Part shown: positions 1 to 8,218 of the stretch, piece by piece | How positions within the stretch are numbered: position 1 is the stretch's first letter | Layout of the letters: each line of letters begins with the position of its first letter | Assembly: GCF_017355165.1 (NCBI RefSeq) | Contig: NZ_JADILK010000015.1 | Coordinates: 28,174 to 92,173, forward strand | Direction of reading: 5' to 3' | Length of the DNA: 64,000 nucleotides | Origin: Bacillus sp. SD075 | GTDB taxonomy: Bacteria > Bacillota > Bacilli > Bacillales > DSM-1321 | Translations under genes and position numbers: made by a program | Notes under the pieces: model-generated | What the model was told of the DNA's origin: nothing | The model's input: only the letters and a program-made list of their open reading frames with translations | Databases searched by the model: none

Positions 1-1
1 A

Positions 2-892
2 GAAATCATTCGTACTGGCGGAAAGACCGTAAAAAATGTAACAGGGTATGATTTGACTCGATTGATCGTAGGGTCGGAAGGTACCTTGGGCATCGTTACA
101 GAAGCAATCATCCGCTTGATACCAAAACCTCTATCTAAACAAACATTTGTTGCTCACTTTAATCATTTGATAGACTCTGGCCATGCCATAACCAGCATTT
201 TATCGTCCGGAATTTTACCATCTGCCCTGGAATTGATGGATAATGCGTGCATCCGTGCAGTTGAAAGTTATCGGCCTTCAGGGTTGCCGCTTCAGGCAGA
301 GGCCATTCTGATCATAGAAATAGATGGTCACCCATTGGCGATTGAGGAAGAAATCAATAAATGCGCTGATATATGCAGGGCAGAGGGTGCTTCCTACGTC
401 AAGATAGCGGAGACAGAGGAAGAACGCCAAACTATTTGGAGTGCGCGTAAATTGGTTTCCCCGGCCATTACACAAATGGGACCCACCAAAATCTCCGAAG
501 ACGCGACCGTTCCACGCAGTCAAATACCGGCGATGATGGAGAGATTAAACAATATCCGGGAGAAATACGGTTTGAACTTGGTTGTATTCGGCCATGCAGG
601 GGATGGGAATTTACATCCGAACATCATTACCGATAAACGAAATATTACGGAAATGAAAAAAGTGGAGCTTGCAGTCAGCGAAATTTTTGAAGCAGCAATC
701 GAACTAGGCGGAACACTTTCCGGGGAACATGGTATCGGTACTTTAAAGTCACCATATATGGAAATGGAATTGGGAATAACCGGAGTGAATATGATGAAAA
801 AAATTAAGGAAGCATGGGACCCCAATAATATCCTGAATCCAGGAAAGATTTTTCCTGATAAGGGCCAGACAAGGGTCGTGTTGGTTACATGA
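2..892 (+). CDS. glcD: Glycolate oxidase subunit GlcD, 3' part (cut by window edge)
   Basis: FAD-linked oxidase subunit that oxidises glycolate or related 2-hydroxyacids. The reading frame is open from base 2 and already encodes the end of the FAD-binding (PCMH) domain (NVTGYDLTRLIVGSEGTLGI), so the true start lies upstream of the window. The rest is the C-terminal oxidase cap with the family signatures GHAGDGNLHPN and GEHGIG and the closing WDPNNILNPGKIF motif. It overlaps glcF by ATGA (889-892), so translation is coupled and the two subunits are made together. About 297 codons are visible of the roughly 470 usual for GlcD. Confidence 0.93.
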   Translation, partial: EIIRTGGKTVKNVTGYDLTRLIVGSEGTLGIVTEAIIRLIPKPLSKQTFVAHFNHLIDSGHAITSILSSGILPSALELMDNACIRAVESYRPSGLPLQAEAILIIEIDGHPLAIEEEINKCADICRAEGASYVKIAETEEERQTIWSARKLVSPAITQMGPTKISEDATVPRSQIPAMMERLNNIREKYGLNLVVFGHAGDGNLHPNIITDKRNITEMKKVELAVSEIFEAAIELGGTLSGEHGIGTLKSPYMEMELGITGVNMMKKIKEAWDPNNILNPGKIFPDKGQTRVVLVT

Positions 893-2220
893 ATCTACCC
901 GTCAAACCTAACGAGACAAATACAGCGGTCCAAAATTTATATTCAGATACCTATGATTGGACAAACCAATGCGTAAAATGCGGTTACTGTTTACCATCAT
1001 GTCCTACATATGAATCAATGGGGGTAGAATCGGCCTCACCACGCGGTCGCATCAATTTAGTGAAAATGGCAGCCGAAGGGAAAATAGATTTCCAAAAAGA
1101 TTTAGCTGAGCCGATCGATCTATGCTTAGGCTGCCGTGCTTGTGAAACCGCATGTCCTGTTGGTGTGCCATATGGACATATACTGGAAGCGGCAAAGGAA
1201 GCCGTTGAAAACTCCGCTTCGGCAAACAATAAAAATAAAATGACCAAGATCAAAAAACTGGCATTGATTCATCTTTTTCCATATTCGAAACGAATGAACA
1301 GGATTGGAAGTGCCGTACATCTCTATCAAAAAACAGGATTATCCAAAATTATCAGGACATCGAATGTGCTGCAAAAGGTTTCCCCTGCCCTTGCACATTT
1401 AGAACAAGCACTTCCTGACATCGAGTCACCCTCCAAACGAATCCGGACAGGTACGATAATGCCGGCAAAAGGGGAAACGAAATTAAAAGTGGCATTTTTT
1501 GCAGGGTGTATCATGGATTCCATGATGTCACGAATAAACCGTCTTACCATTGAACTGCTAACCATAGCGGGATGTGAGGTCATTCTCCCTGAAAATCAGA
1601 ATTGCTGCGGTGCACTGCATTCCCATCAAGGCGAAACAAAACAAGCGAAAGTATTGGCAAAGAGGAATATCCAAGCCTTCATGCAAGCGGAGGCTGATGT
1701 AATTGTAAATAACGCAGGAGGCTGTGGCGCTTCCCTTATTGAATATGGACATCTATTGGCAGATGATCACGAATGGGCTGTGGCGGCAAGGGATTTCTCG
1801 GAAAAATCAAAAGATATCAGTCAAATTCTTCATCAATTGGGCCCGCTCCCTTTCACTGAAGAATGGCAAGGCATCGTTTCTTATCAAGATTCATGCCATT
1901 TACGCAATGTTCAAAAGGTCCAGAAGGAACCTCGTTTATTATTGCAATCCATACCAGGTGTTTCCTATGTGGAAATGGAAGGGTTTGACCGGTGCTGTGC
2001 ATCTGGAGGCATTTACAATCTTCTCCACTTTGATGAATCCATGAAAATTCTTGATGAGAAAATGAAGAACCTAAAAGAAACCAAAGCAACAACCATAGTT
2101 ACGGTAAACCCCGGCTGCCAAATGCAAATGAGCATTGGTATCCAAAGGGAGGGTTTAGCAAACCAAATCAAAAGTATGCACCTTGTTGAAATACTTGCCA
2201 AAGCTTGCGGCTTGGATTGA
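889..2220 (+). CDS. glcF: Glycolate oxidase iron-sulfur subunit GlcF
   Basis: Electron-transfer subunit of glycolate oxidase, 443 aa, normal length for the family. Two 4Fe-4S ferredoxin motifs lie near the N-terminus (CVKCGYCLPSCP and CLGCRACETACP), followed by two cysteine-rich CCG domains (NCCGALHSHQG and DRCCASGG). The start ATG overlaps the glcD stop codon. A strong hairpin terminator follows within 40 bases, so glcF ends this operon. A related (S)-lactate or other hydroxyacid substrate cannot be excluded, because LutA-type proteins share CCG domains; the glcD neighbour favours glycolate. Confidence 0.92.
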   Translation: MNLPVKPNETNTAVQNLYSDTYDWTNQCVKCGYCLPSCPTYESMGVESASPRGRINLVKMAAEGKIDFQKDLAEPIDLCLGCRACETACPVGVPYGHILEAAKEAVENSASANNKNKMTKIKKLALIHLFPYSKRMNRIGSAVHLYQKTGLSKIIRTSNVLQKVSPALAHLEQALPDIESPSKRIRTGTIMPAKGETKLKVAFFAGCIMDSMMSRINRLTIELLTIAGCEVILPENQNCCGALHSHQGETKQAKVLAKRNIQAFMQAEADVIVNNAGGCGASLIEYGHLLADDHEWAVAARDFSEKSKDISQILHQLGPLPFTEEWQGIVSYQDSCHLRNVQKVQKEPRLLLQSIPGVSYVEMEGFDRCCASGGIYNLLHFDESMKILDEKMKNLKETKATTIVTVNPGCQMQMSIGIQREGLANQIKSMHLVEILAKACGLD

Positions 2221-2255
2221 CAAAAAGGGAACGCCAAACTTCATAGGACATTACT

Positions 2256-2303
2256 CGTCAGTATTTTCTGCTTTTATGGGGAAATACTGGCGTTTTTATT
2301 TTT
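2256..2303 (+). terminator. Rho-independent terminator of glcDF
   Basis: The stem CG-CAGTATTT pairs with AAATACTG-CG around a 14-base loop and is followed by TTTTTATTTTT. It lies 36 bases after the glcF stop. Confidence 0.85.
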
Positions 2304-2554
2304 CATCTCATTAATGTCCATGTTAGGGACCTTCATCAATCTATATTAATGATGAAGATGGAAAAAGTCTTTTAGTTCAATAACGCAGTTCCATATGTAT
2401 GGAAGAAAGATTGATTAACATTAAATGAATAAGGCTGCTTTTTCTTTTATGTAACGATCGGTGCAGGTGAGTAAACAGTATGTTAGTTGCACGTTAAAAA
2501 ACCGTTCAATTTCCTGAACGGGTAGAATCAAATTAGATATGTTAGTTAAAGAAC

Positions 2555-3184
2555 TTAAATTCCTGTTTTTATGCCAAAACCCATTAAAATTAAGCCAGTT
2601 GATTTCTGGAATGCTTTCTGAAATTTGGAGTTGTTCATCCATTTTTTCGCGTAGTCAATTAGATAAACAAGAAATAGAAACCACAATACAGCGAGTAAGG
2701 TTAAGATAAAGGCTAATATAATCAATTGCTGGTTTACATTTCCGTTCAAATTGATAAATTGCGGCATGATTGTTATATAAACTAAAACGGTCTTTGGATT
2801 AAGAATATTATTGAGTAATGCTTGCATAAAGGAATCTTTATTATGCCGATTCGAATACTTAATAGGTGTATTTGCCTGTGCTTGAATGTCTTTTAAAGAA
2901 AAAACGCTTTTAGCAAAAAAACTTCTTATCCCTAAATAAATTAAGTAGGCGGCACCCAAATATTTGATTGTACTGAAAAGAATCACAGACTTTGCAATGA
3001 CAACAGATAGTCCAAGTATAGCAATCAGCGTCCAAAAAGAAAGTCCCGTTGCCATTCCGAGAACGGTATAACGTCCCGCTTTTGGACCATAACTAAGCGT
3101 GTTTTTCACTAAGAGCATAGTATCTGCTCCTGGTATAATTACCATCATCGCAACTATTGATATGTATGTAAGTAAGCTATCCAT
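2555..3184 (-). CDS. LysE/RhtB-family exporter
   Basis: Predicted inner-membrane amino acid or metabolite exporter, 209 aa, normal for the family. Six hydrophobic segments are visible, with the conserved N-terminal PGADTMLLVKNTLSYGPKAG (residues 18-37) typical of RhtB/LysE proteins. It is transcribed divergently from a TrmB-type regulator whose start is 141 bases away, and the shared spacer carries repeated sites, so that regulator probably controls it. The substrate cannot be read from the sequence. Confidence 0.88.
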   Translation of the reverse strand: MDSLLTYISIVAMMVIIPGADTMLLVKNTLSYGPKAGRYTVLGMATGLSFWTLIAILGLSVVIAKSVILFSTIKYLGAAYLIYLGIRSFFAKSVFSLKDIQAQANTPIKYSNRHNKDSFMQALLNNILNPKTVLVYITIMPQFINLNGNVNQQLIILAFILTLLAVLWFLFLVYLIDYAKKWMNNSKFQKAFQKSTGLILMGFGIKTGI

Positions 3185-3209
3185 ACTATTTCTCCCTTCT
3201 TTTTTTATA

Positions 3210-3306
3210 GTGACTACTAAAGTAACTACTTCTGTAAGTATATTAGAGGAATATGGAAAACGTCAACAGATTTTGCTAAAATATTAGTTACAAAGGTAGC
3301 AACTAA
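3210..3306. promoter_or_regulatory. Candidate operator region between the LysE-type exporter and TrmB-type regulator
   Basis: A direct repeat GTGACTACT (3210-3218) and GTAACTACT (3222-3230) has a 12-base period. Near the regulator start there is an inverted repeat TTAGTT (3284-3289) / AACTAA (3301-3306), and TTAGTTAC is close to the reverse complement of GTAACTA. The same short word in several copies between divergent genes suggests a binding site for the TrmB-type regulator. This is inferred from symmetry alone. Confidence 0.45.
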
Positions 3307-3324
3307 GGTTGTGTTGGAGGGTTT

Positions 3325-4152
3325 ATGAAAGAAAACATTTTAGAAACATTAAAAAATCTGAATTTTACCGAATATGAAGCGAAAGCATATCTTACCTTAT
3401 TGGAAGAATCGCCATTGACAGGCTATGCAGTAGCAAAAAACTCCGGTGTACCACGTTCAAGAATATATGAAATTCTGGACAGTCTTGCAATAAGAGGAGA
3501 TATTCTGGTTAGTCCTGGAAACACACCACAGTATACTCCTGTTCCTGCAAAGGAGCTAATAAAAAACCGTCGGATGAAAGCAGAAGAGAATTTTGAACTG
3601 GCAGAAAAATCATTAGCGGAGTTTGAACGTTCTGCAAATGATCGAGAAAATATCTGGAATATCATGGGACGCAATGAAATACTCGATAAGGTAAAAGCTT
3701 GTATATTATCTGCTGAAAAAAGAATACTTTTAGAGATTTGGGAAGATGAATTCGAAGTATTAGAGGCTGAACTAAGACAGGCAGCAAATAGAGGGGTCAA
3801 TGTAACAATAATTGCCTATGGGGAAATCGTCTGTGATTTTGCTAATGTTTACCTACATTATATGGGTTATGCAATTACTGAAGAGTATGGGGGACGATGG
3901 CTTGTTATTAGTGGTGATGATTCAGAAGTAGTAGCAGGTATTGTCTCGCTTGGTAAGGATAGCCGTGCTGCCTGGACCATGCATGTAGGTTTGGTAATGC
4001 CCATTACAGAAGTCATGATCCATGATTTGTATCTCATGGAAATCATGGAGAAACATCGAGAACTTTTAGAGGAGAGTTTTGGTGTAAACCTCGCCAATTT
4101 ACGTAAAAAATTTTCCATCCATCCAGATTATAAAAAACATTATGTGGACTAG
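3325..4152 (+). CDS. TrmB-family transcriptional regulator
   Basis: DNA-binding regulator of 275 aa. Residues 1-75 form the TrmB winged helix (LNFTEYEAKAYLTLLEESP, then SGVPRSRIYEILDSL as recognition region), residues about 80-105 are a coiled-coil linker, and the C-terminal half is the phospholipase-D-like effector domain of TrmB proteins. The start is supported by GGAGGG 6 bases upstream. It is divergent from the LysE-type exporter and probably regulates it. The effector is unknown; bacterial members are not all sugar-responsive. Confidence 0.86.
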   Translation: MKENILETLKNLNFTEYEAKAYLTLLEESPLTGYAVAKNSGVPRSRIYEILDSLAIRGDILVSPGNTPQYTPVPAKELIKNRRMKAEENFELAEKSLAEFERSANDRENIWNIMGRNEILDKVKACILSAEKRILLEIWEDEFEVLEAELRQAANRGVNVTIIAYGEIVCDFANVYLHYMGYAITEEYGGRWLVISGDDSEVVAGIVSLGKDSRAAWTMHVGLVMPITEVMIHDLYLMEIMEKHRELLEESFGVNLANLRKKFSIHPDYKKHYVD

Positions 4153-4208
4153 ATTTGTACTGTTGTTGTCTGTTATATACATCACCATAAGTATACAATA
4201 CTTCAAGA

Positions 4209-4241
4209 GGGCATGAACCCAGGCAGGAATCATGCCTTTTA
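4209..4241 (+). terminator. Terminator after the TrmB-type regulator
   Basis: GGCATGA (4209-4215) pairs with TCATGCC (4230-4236), followed by TTTT. The remaining bases to 4466 hold only AT-rich leader with a TATAAT at 4369-4374 and no gene that I can see. Confidence 0.65.
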
Positions 4242-4466
4242 ATGTTGACACTACTTATTGCTCTATACAGATAGGTTGAAGTAGCAAAGCATCGCTCCCC
4301 CAGAACCCGGCTGATTAAAGTACAGCAGATGGGAAATAAATTTTACTATATTAAAATATGGAAAAGGGTATAATAAGGATGTAATAAACCATTCATGGCA
4401 ATGGGATCATTGTAGTATTGGATTAATATTTTTGAATATCCGGATTACATAAAGACAGAAGGAGAA

Positions 4467-4922
4467 ATGATTCATTTGAATAACAAAGAAACAAAAGGTA
4501 TCGAGTTACCTGCCAACTATGAGGAATTAAAAAAATCTGCCAACCGCAAATCTAATTGGAGAGAACGTTTAGATGCGGTCGAAGAATTAGGTCAGTCAAA
4601 AAATAAACAAGTAATCGACATTCTCACACATATCATGAATGGTGATTCTGTATATAAAGTTCAACAGGCCGCCTACCGTCAACTGAAAAGATTTGGCGAA
4701 GATGTTCAGTTGCCAGCGCGGAAAAGGGGCGAATTGGTTAAAGGATTGAACAAAATCTTAGTCAGGATCAAGAAGAGTTTACCAGAAAACCACACATATT
4801 CTGATTTCAAAGAGAAACTCCAGAAGATGAGAATGGATATATATGATACATATGAGGGTGAAAAAGGAGCAGACTTTGAAAAGTGGCTTGAACAAACTTG
4901 GTCTGCTTTATCGAAAAGATAA
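4467..4922 (+). CDS. HEAT-repeat domain protein
   Basis: A 151-aa soluble protein with one recognisable HEAT-like helical repeat at about residues 30-70 (WRERLDAVEELGQSKNKQVI, then an arginine/lysine-rich second helix), probably a protein-protein interaction scaffold. Family function is unknown to me. The listed ATG has its AGAAGGAG only 2 bases upstream; an in-frame TTG at 4476 is 11 bases from the same site and may be the real start, giving 148 aa. It is a single-gene unit ended by a strong terminator. Confidence 0.75.
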   Translation: MIHLNNKETKGIELPANYEELKKSANRKSNWRERLDAVEELGQSKNKQVIDILTHIMNGDSVYKVQQAAYRQLKRFGEDVQLPARKRGELVKGLNKILVRIKKSLPENHTYSDFKEKLQKMRMDIYDTYEGEKGADFEKWLEQTWSALSKR

Positions 4923-4940
4923 AAGTTCATCCACTAAGAA

Positions 4941-4968
4941 AAAGGAGCAAAGTCTTTGCTCCTTTTTT
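4941..4968 (+). terminator. Terminator after the HEAT-repeat gene
   Basis: A perfect hairpin AAGGAGCAAAG / CTTTGCTCCTT with a very short loop, followed by T6. Confidence 0.9.
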
Positions 4969-5122
4969 GTATATGTAAAACAAAAGTTTTAGCTGGAGTA
5001 TGCTAATATGAAAAGAGGAAACATTTGGCTGTTTGGCTAACATATTCAATTTGAATTCAAACGATAATGCGCCACATTAAACTACGGTTAAAATAGATAA
5101 ATTCGAATTCAGGGGAGAAAAG

Positions 5123-5935
5123 ATGACTGATTATATTGAACTTTGGAAACAGGCAATGGTGGATCATACAGGAAAAATACCTAACAGACTAAAAGATGAT
5201 GCAGCAGAAGAAGCTTTTTGGTCTTCCAGGGTTGCAGGGAAAAAACAACATAAAGTGGACCCTTATGCAAAACTTGTGCAGCAAGAATTACTGCCATTAT
5301 TAAAACCTGAGGATCATGTATTGGAAATCGGGCCTGGATGGGGTAATTATACATTTGATATCGCAAAGGAAGTCAGAAAGCTAACTTGTATTGATAGTTC
5401 CAAAAGCATTATCAGTTTTTTGGATTCCCAGTCGAACGAAAAAGGTTTCGAAAATATGGAGTTAATACATGATAAGTGGGAAAGTGGGACCAAAAGAGAT
5501 AAATTCGATGTAGTATTTGGTTTTAATTGTTATTACCGTATGACAGAAATTGGTCAAACCCTATTAAAAATGAATGAGTCTGCAACCCGATTAGTGATAG
5601 TCGGTATGACAACCGGACCAGAAAAACCGCATTATATGGAATTGAAGCAACGGGGATATACAATCAATTTGAGAAAGCGGGATTACATACACATCTTGAA
5701 TGTTTTGTATCAACTTGGAATACTGGCGGACTGTAAAATCGTAAAATTGAAAAGCAAAAAAATCTATTCCAACTATGAAGAAATGATTCGCGATAATACA
5801 ACAAAAATTCTCGATGAACATTTTTCCTATGATGAAATAAAAACAATCCTCAATAAATATGTGGTGGAAAAACAAGGAGTTTTCGAATATGAATATCCGT
5901 TTCATGCAGCTTTGATGTATTGGAAACCATTGTGA
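5123..5935 (+). CDS. Class I SAM-dependent methyltransferase
   Basis: A 270-aa Rossmann-fold methyltransferase. Motif I is visible as VLEIGPGWGNYTFDIA (about residues 68-83), followed by the acidic motif II region (KLTCIDSSKSI) and DVVFGFN for motif IV. The C-terminal third is lysine-rich and may recognise the substrate. GGGGAG precedes the ATG at good distance. The substrate cannot be deduced; the gene stands alone with no pathway neighbours. Confidence 0.82.
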   Translation: MTDYIELWKQAMVDHTGKIPNRLKDDAAEEAFWSSRVAGKKQHKVDPYAKLVQQELLPLLKPEDHVLEIGPGWGNYTFDIAKEVRKLTCIDSSKSIISFLDSQSNEKGFENMELIHDKWESGTKRDKFDVVFGFNCYYRMTEIGQTLLKMNESATRLVIVGMTTGPEKPHYMELKQRGYTINLRKRDYIHILNVLYQLGILADCKIVKLKSKKIYSNYEEMIRDNTTKILDEHFSYDEIKTILNKYVVEKQGVFEYEYPFHAALMYWKPL

Positions 5936-6082
5936 AATTAAATATTGCAATACCTTTTTCTCTGAATTCTTTACCGTCTTTTTAAGGACCTTCAGGAAAA
6001 AGGTATTTTTTCTATTGGATAATCGCAAATTATATAAACAAGGCTACAAAACAATGATGATAAAATGGAGGGTGAATGATAT

Positions 6083-6223
6083 ATGAAAGAAATATCCGAA
6101 AAGAGATTTTGTGAAACTTGTAAAAAAGAGACCGTTCATACAGTAAGTGAAGATGCATTAGAAATCGAATATTCCTGTAATGAGTGTGGGCAAAACCAAG
6201 AGATTTTCAAGACATTTTTTTAG
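6083..6223 (+). CDS. 46-aa zinc-ribbon microprotein
   Basis: A short ORF with GGAGGGT ending 9 bases before its ATG. The protein has two CxxC knuckles, CETC (about residues 10-13) and CNEC (about 33-36), separated by about 20 residues with a histidine between: the layout of a single zinc ribbon. It has no membrane segment. Small zinc-ribbon proteins in bacilli often bind nucleic acid or act as partners of larger enzymes, but no function can be assigned here. The strong ribosome site and paired cysteines make it a likely real gene. Confidence 0.7.
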   Translation: MKEISEKRFCETCKKETVHTVSEDALEIEYSCNECGQNQEIFKTFF

Positions 6224-6941
6224 AAATACAGAAATTTCACTAGCTATGGTCCATGTTGAGAAGTATCAAAAACAATGGGGAATCAAAAAATCATAAAAGA
6301 TAACTGTTGCTACTTTCGTTCAAGAATGTGATCAATCGTCCATGTTGAAGCTTGTTGAAGAAGGTAAAAAGTGTTATGTGTCGTTTAAGACACATAACGT
6401 ATAGATAATTAAAAGAACAAGATAGCTAGAAATGTCATAAAAAACCACCTGAATTAATTTTGCCTATGGGGGGCTGACTAAAGTTACTCTAAAATTACGG
6501 CGAGAATCTTTTGTGTACCAAAAATACATTTACTTGGCGGGCAAAAGGAGTTGGAAAATGCGAAACATTAGTCAAAGATAAGGGTGAACGAGCTGACATG
6601 GAATCTGAAGGGGCCTTAGTTCAATGATTCCGGGTCAATGGAGATAGTGATGAATTGAATTGGATATATAGTATTTGTTGGAAGTACGTCCTTTTATTTA
6701 GCAGTGGGGCAGAGTCGTTCACCCGAAGAGGGGAAAGAAGTTCTTTTCTGGCAAGACGGCAAGAATACCCTGAAAGATTTAACGGCCTTTCCCCGTTTGA
6801 ATACTGAAAAAAGGCCGCAGTTTGAGGCGCGTATTTCTTTAACATAGCGAATTTTAATTGGTCTCCGATAAAAAAGCAATTAGACAATAATTTAAGAGGT
6901 ATACCTCCAAGTTCCGTTAGTTATATCGCAAGCGGAATTAT
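6224..6941. other. 718-base gap without an intact gene
   Basis: Holds a perfect 10-bp hairpin GTTATGTGTC (6373-6382) / GACACATAAC (6389-6398) with no T-tract. Short coding-looking stretches occur in shifting frames (for example a 36-codon open stretch at 6297-6407 containing MLKLVEEGKKCYVSF, and lysine-rich frames at about 6480-6630), but none has a start, ribosome site and useful length. I read it as decayed coding sequence without being able to name it. Confidence 0.35.
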
Positions 6942-7688
6942 TTAATAAGCATCAATTTTGCTATCATCTCCAATGCTTTCAAGTGTAGCCGTAGCCATCT
7001 GTTCTCTAATACGAATGATATGGGCATCCATTAGTTGCTTGGCTTTGTCCGCTTCCTTTAATGCGATAGAATAGTAGATTTCTTTATGTTCTTGAAGTGT
7101 TTCTTGAAAATGACCTGGTTTTGCGAAACGATGCCGTCTGGTGGCACGAATGGTATCTTTCATTTGATCACTAAGGGTATGGACCAATCCAGCAAATATG
7201 GAATTGTTGGTGGATTGTGCGATACTATAATGAAATAGCAGATCTGCTTGCAATCCTAATTCTTCATCATGTTCCGAACGTGCCATTTCTTCTAGGGATT
7301 TAAGGATATTTTGTAAATCTAGTGAGTTCGCTCTCTGTGCAGCAAGAAAAGCACACTCGGTTTCAATTACTCGACGGACTTCAAGCATTTCATAGACCAT
7401 GTTGTCCTCAGCCTTGATGATTGAAGTGGACAGCTGTTCGATCAGTGACTGAACATCAGATTGTCTGATAAATGTCCCATCACCAGGTCTGACCTCAATG
7501 ACTCCGGTAATCTCCAATACTCGAAGGGCTTCTCTGATTGATGTTCGACTCACTTTAAAACGATTCGACAACTCCCGCTCAGGGGGTAATTTATCTCCAG
7601 GTTTCAATTCACCGCTAATAAAAGATTCCTTAATTTGATTGAAGATGATTTCGTACACTTTGGGAGATTTAACTGGTATAGAATCCAT
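6942..7688 (-). CDS. FadR-subfamily GntR transcriptional regulator
   Basis: About 248 aa. The N-terminal GntR winged helix contains GELKPGDKLPPERELSNRFK and SRTSIREALRVLE; the C-terminal FCD all-helical effector domain carries the Asp/His metal-site pattern of the FadR/LldR type. I chose the ATG at 7688 because AAGGA lies 4 bases upstream; the frame can be extended to 7727 without a ribosome site. It is divergent from a 2-hydroxyacid dehydrogenase and transporter, and two identical operator cores lie in the spacer, so it probably represses both directions until a hydroxyacid binds. LutR/LldR-like in role, but orthology is unproven. Confidence 0.88.
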   Translation of the reverse strand: MDSIPVKSPKVYEIIFNQIKESFISGELKPGDKLPPERELSNRFKVSRTSIREALRVLEITGVIEVRPGDGTFIRQSDVQSLIEQLSTSIIKAEDNMVYEMLEVRRVIETECAFLAAQRANSLDLQNILKSLEEMARSEHDEELGLQADLLFHYSIAQSTNNSIFAGLVHTLSDQMKDTIRATRRHRFAKPGHFQETLQEHKEIYYSIALKEADKAKQLMDAHIIRIREQMATATLESIGDDSKIDAY

Positions 7689-7795
7689 TACATCCTTCAC
7701 ATCCTTCCATAACAACCCTAAAAACATGTTGGTACGACTATTAGTGGAATCATTCTAACAAGCATTCACTTATGAAGCAAGGGGATAATCGCAAT

Positions 7796-7823
7796 ATTAT
7801 AATCAAAATAAAATAATTGTTAA
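7796..7823 (-). promoter_or_regulatory. Candidate sigma-A promoter of the FadR-type regulator
   Basis: On the minus strand TTAACA (7818-7823), 16-base spacer, TATAAT (7796-7801), about 108 bases before the start codon. Operator copy 1 lies 18 bases upstream of the -35 box. Confidence 0.55.
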
Positions 7824-7840
7824 AAAAATCAGACATTCAT

Positions 7841-7855
7841 ATTGGTTAGACCAAT
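7841..7855. promoter_or_regulatory. Operator copy 1 for the FadR-type regulator
   Basis: ATTGGT-TAG-ACCAAT, a perfect inverted repeat with a 3-base centre. The TNGT...ACNA pattern is the known geometry of FadR-subfamily operators. It is identical in its 15-base core to the copy at 8036-8050. Confidence 0.75.
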
Positions 7856-8003
7856 AATGAACATATTTAATTGTTTCCTTTCAGTCAATCGCATTTACTC
7901 AATTGAAGGCGATTTGGTTTAACGTTATAAGGTTGGAAAATCAACTGTAATCACTTAAAAATTCAGCATTTACTTATAGAGAGAAGTAATAAATGGGTAA
8001 TTG

Positions 8004-8031
8004 TTGAAAAAGTCTAAAAATTTAGTATAAT
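8004..8031 (+). promoter_or_regulatory. Candidate sigma-A promoter of the hydroxyacid dehydrogenase operon
   Basis: TTGAAA (8004-8009), 16-base spacer, TATAAT (8026-8031). Operator copy 2 begins 1 base after the -10 box and would cover the transcription start. Confidence 0.65.
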
Positions 8032-8032
8032 T

Positions 8033-8053
8033 AAAATTGGTTAGACCAATTTT
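8033..8053. promoter_or_regulatory. Operator copy 2 for the FadR-type regulator
   Basis: AAAATTGGT (8033-8041), TAG, ACCAATTTT (8045-8053): perfect 9-base arms. Its placement directly downstream of the -10 box implies repression by promoter occlusion. Confidence 0.8.
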
Positions 8054-8062
8054 GAAATATAA

Positions 8063-8076
8063 TGGAAGCGATATCA
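8063..8076. promoter_or_regulatory. cre-like catabolite-repression site
   Basis: TGGAAGCGATATCA matches the cre consensus TGWNANCGNTNWCA except at one position. It lies about 30 bases downstream of the -10 box, where CcpA would act as a roadblock. Confidence 0.45.
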
Positions 8077-8218
8077 TCTTTAAGCTATTAAGGAGGGGAA
8101 AAACGTCGATCAATATTACAGTTGAAGAATTGAAGAAGAAGCTAATTCTGGTTATGGTGTGACCAAAGCTTTTTAATATGATGACAAAAACAGATATGGC
8201 AGAAAGAAGGGGAAATGA

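Noticed and set aside
4153..4466. Looked for a tRNA or small RNA in this 300-base gap
   Set aside because: Only a terminator hairpin and AT-rich leader; no cloverleaf.
6373..6398. Perfect 10-bp hairpin considered as a terminator or riboswitch part
   Set aside because: No T-tract on either strand and no gene nearby that it would serve; recorded only in the gap description.
6621..6887. Minus-strand 88-codon frame
   Set aside because: Composition is not protein-like, no ribosome site, and overlapping frames of similar length exist; treated as part of a decayed region.
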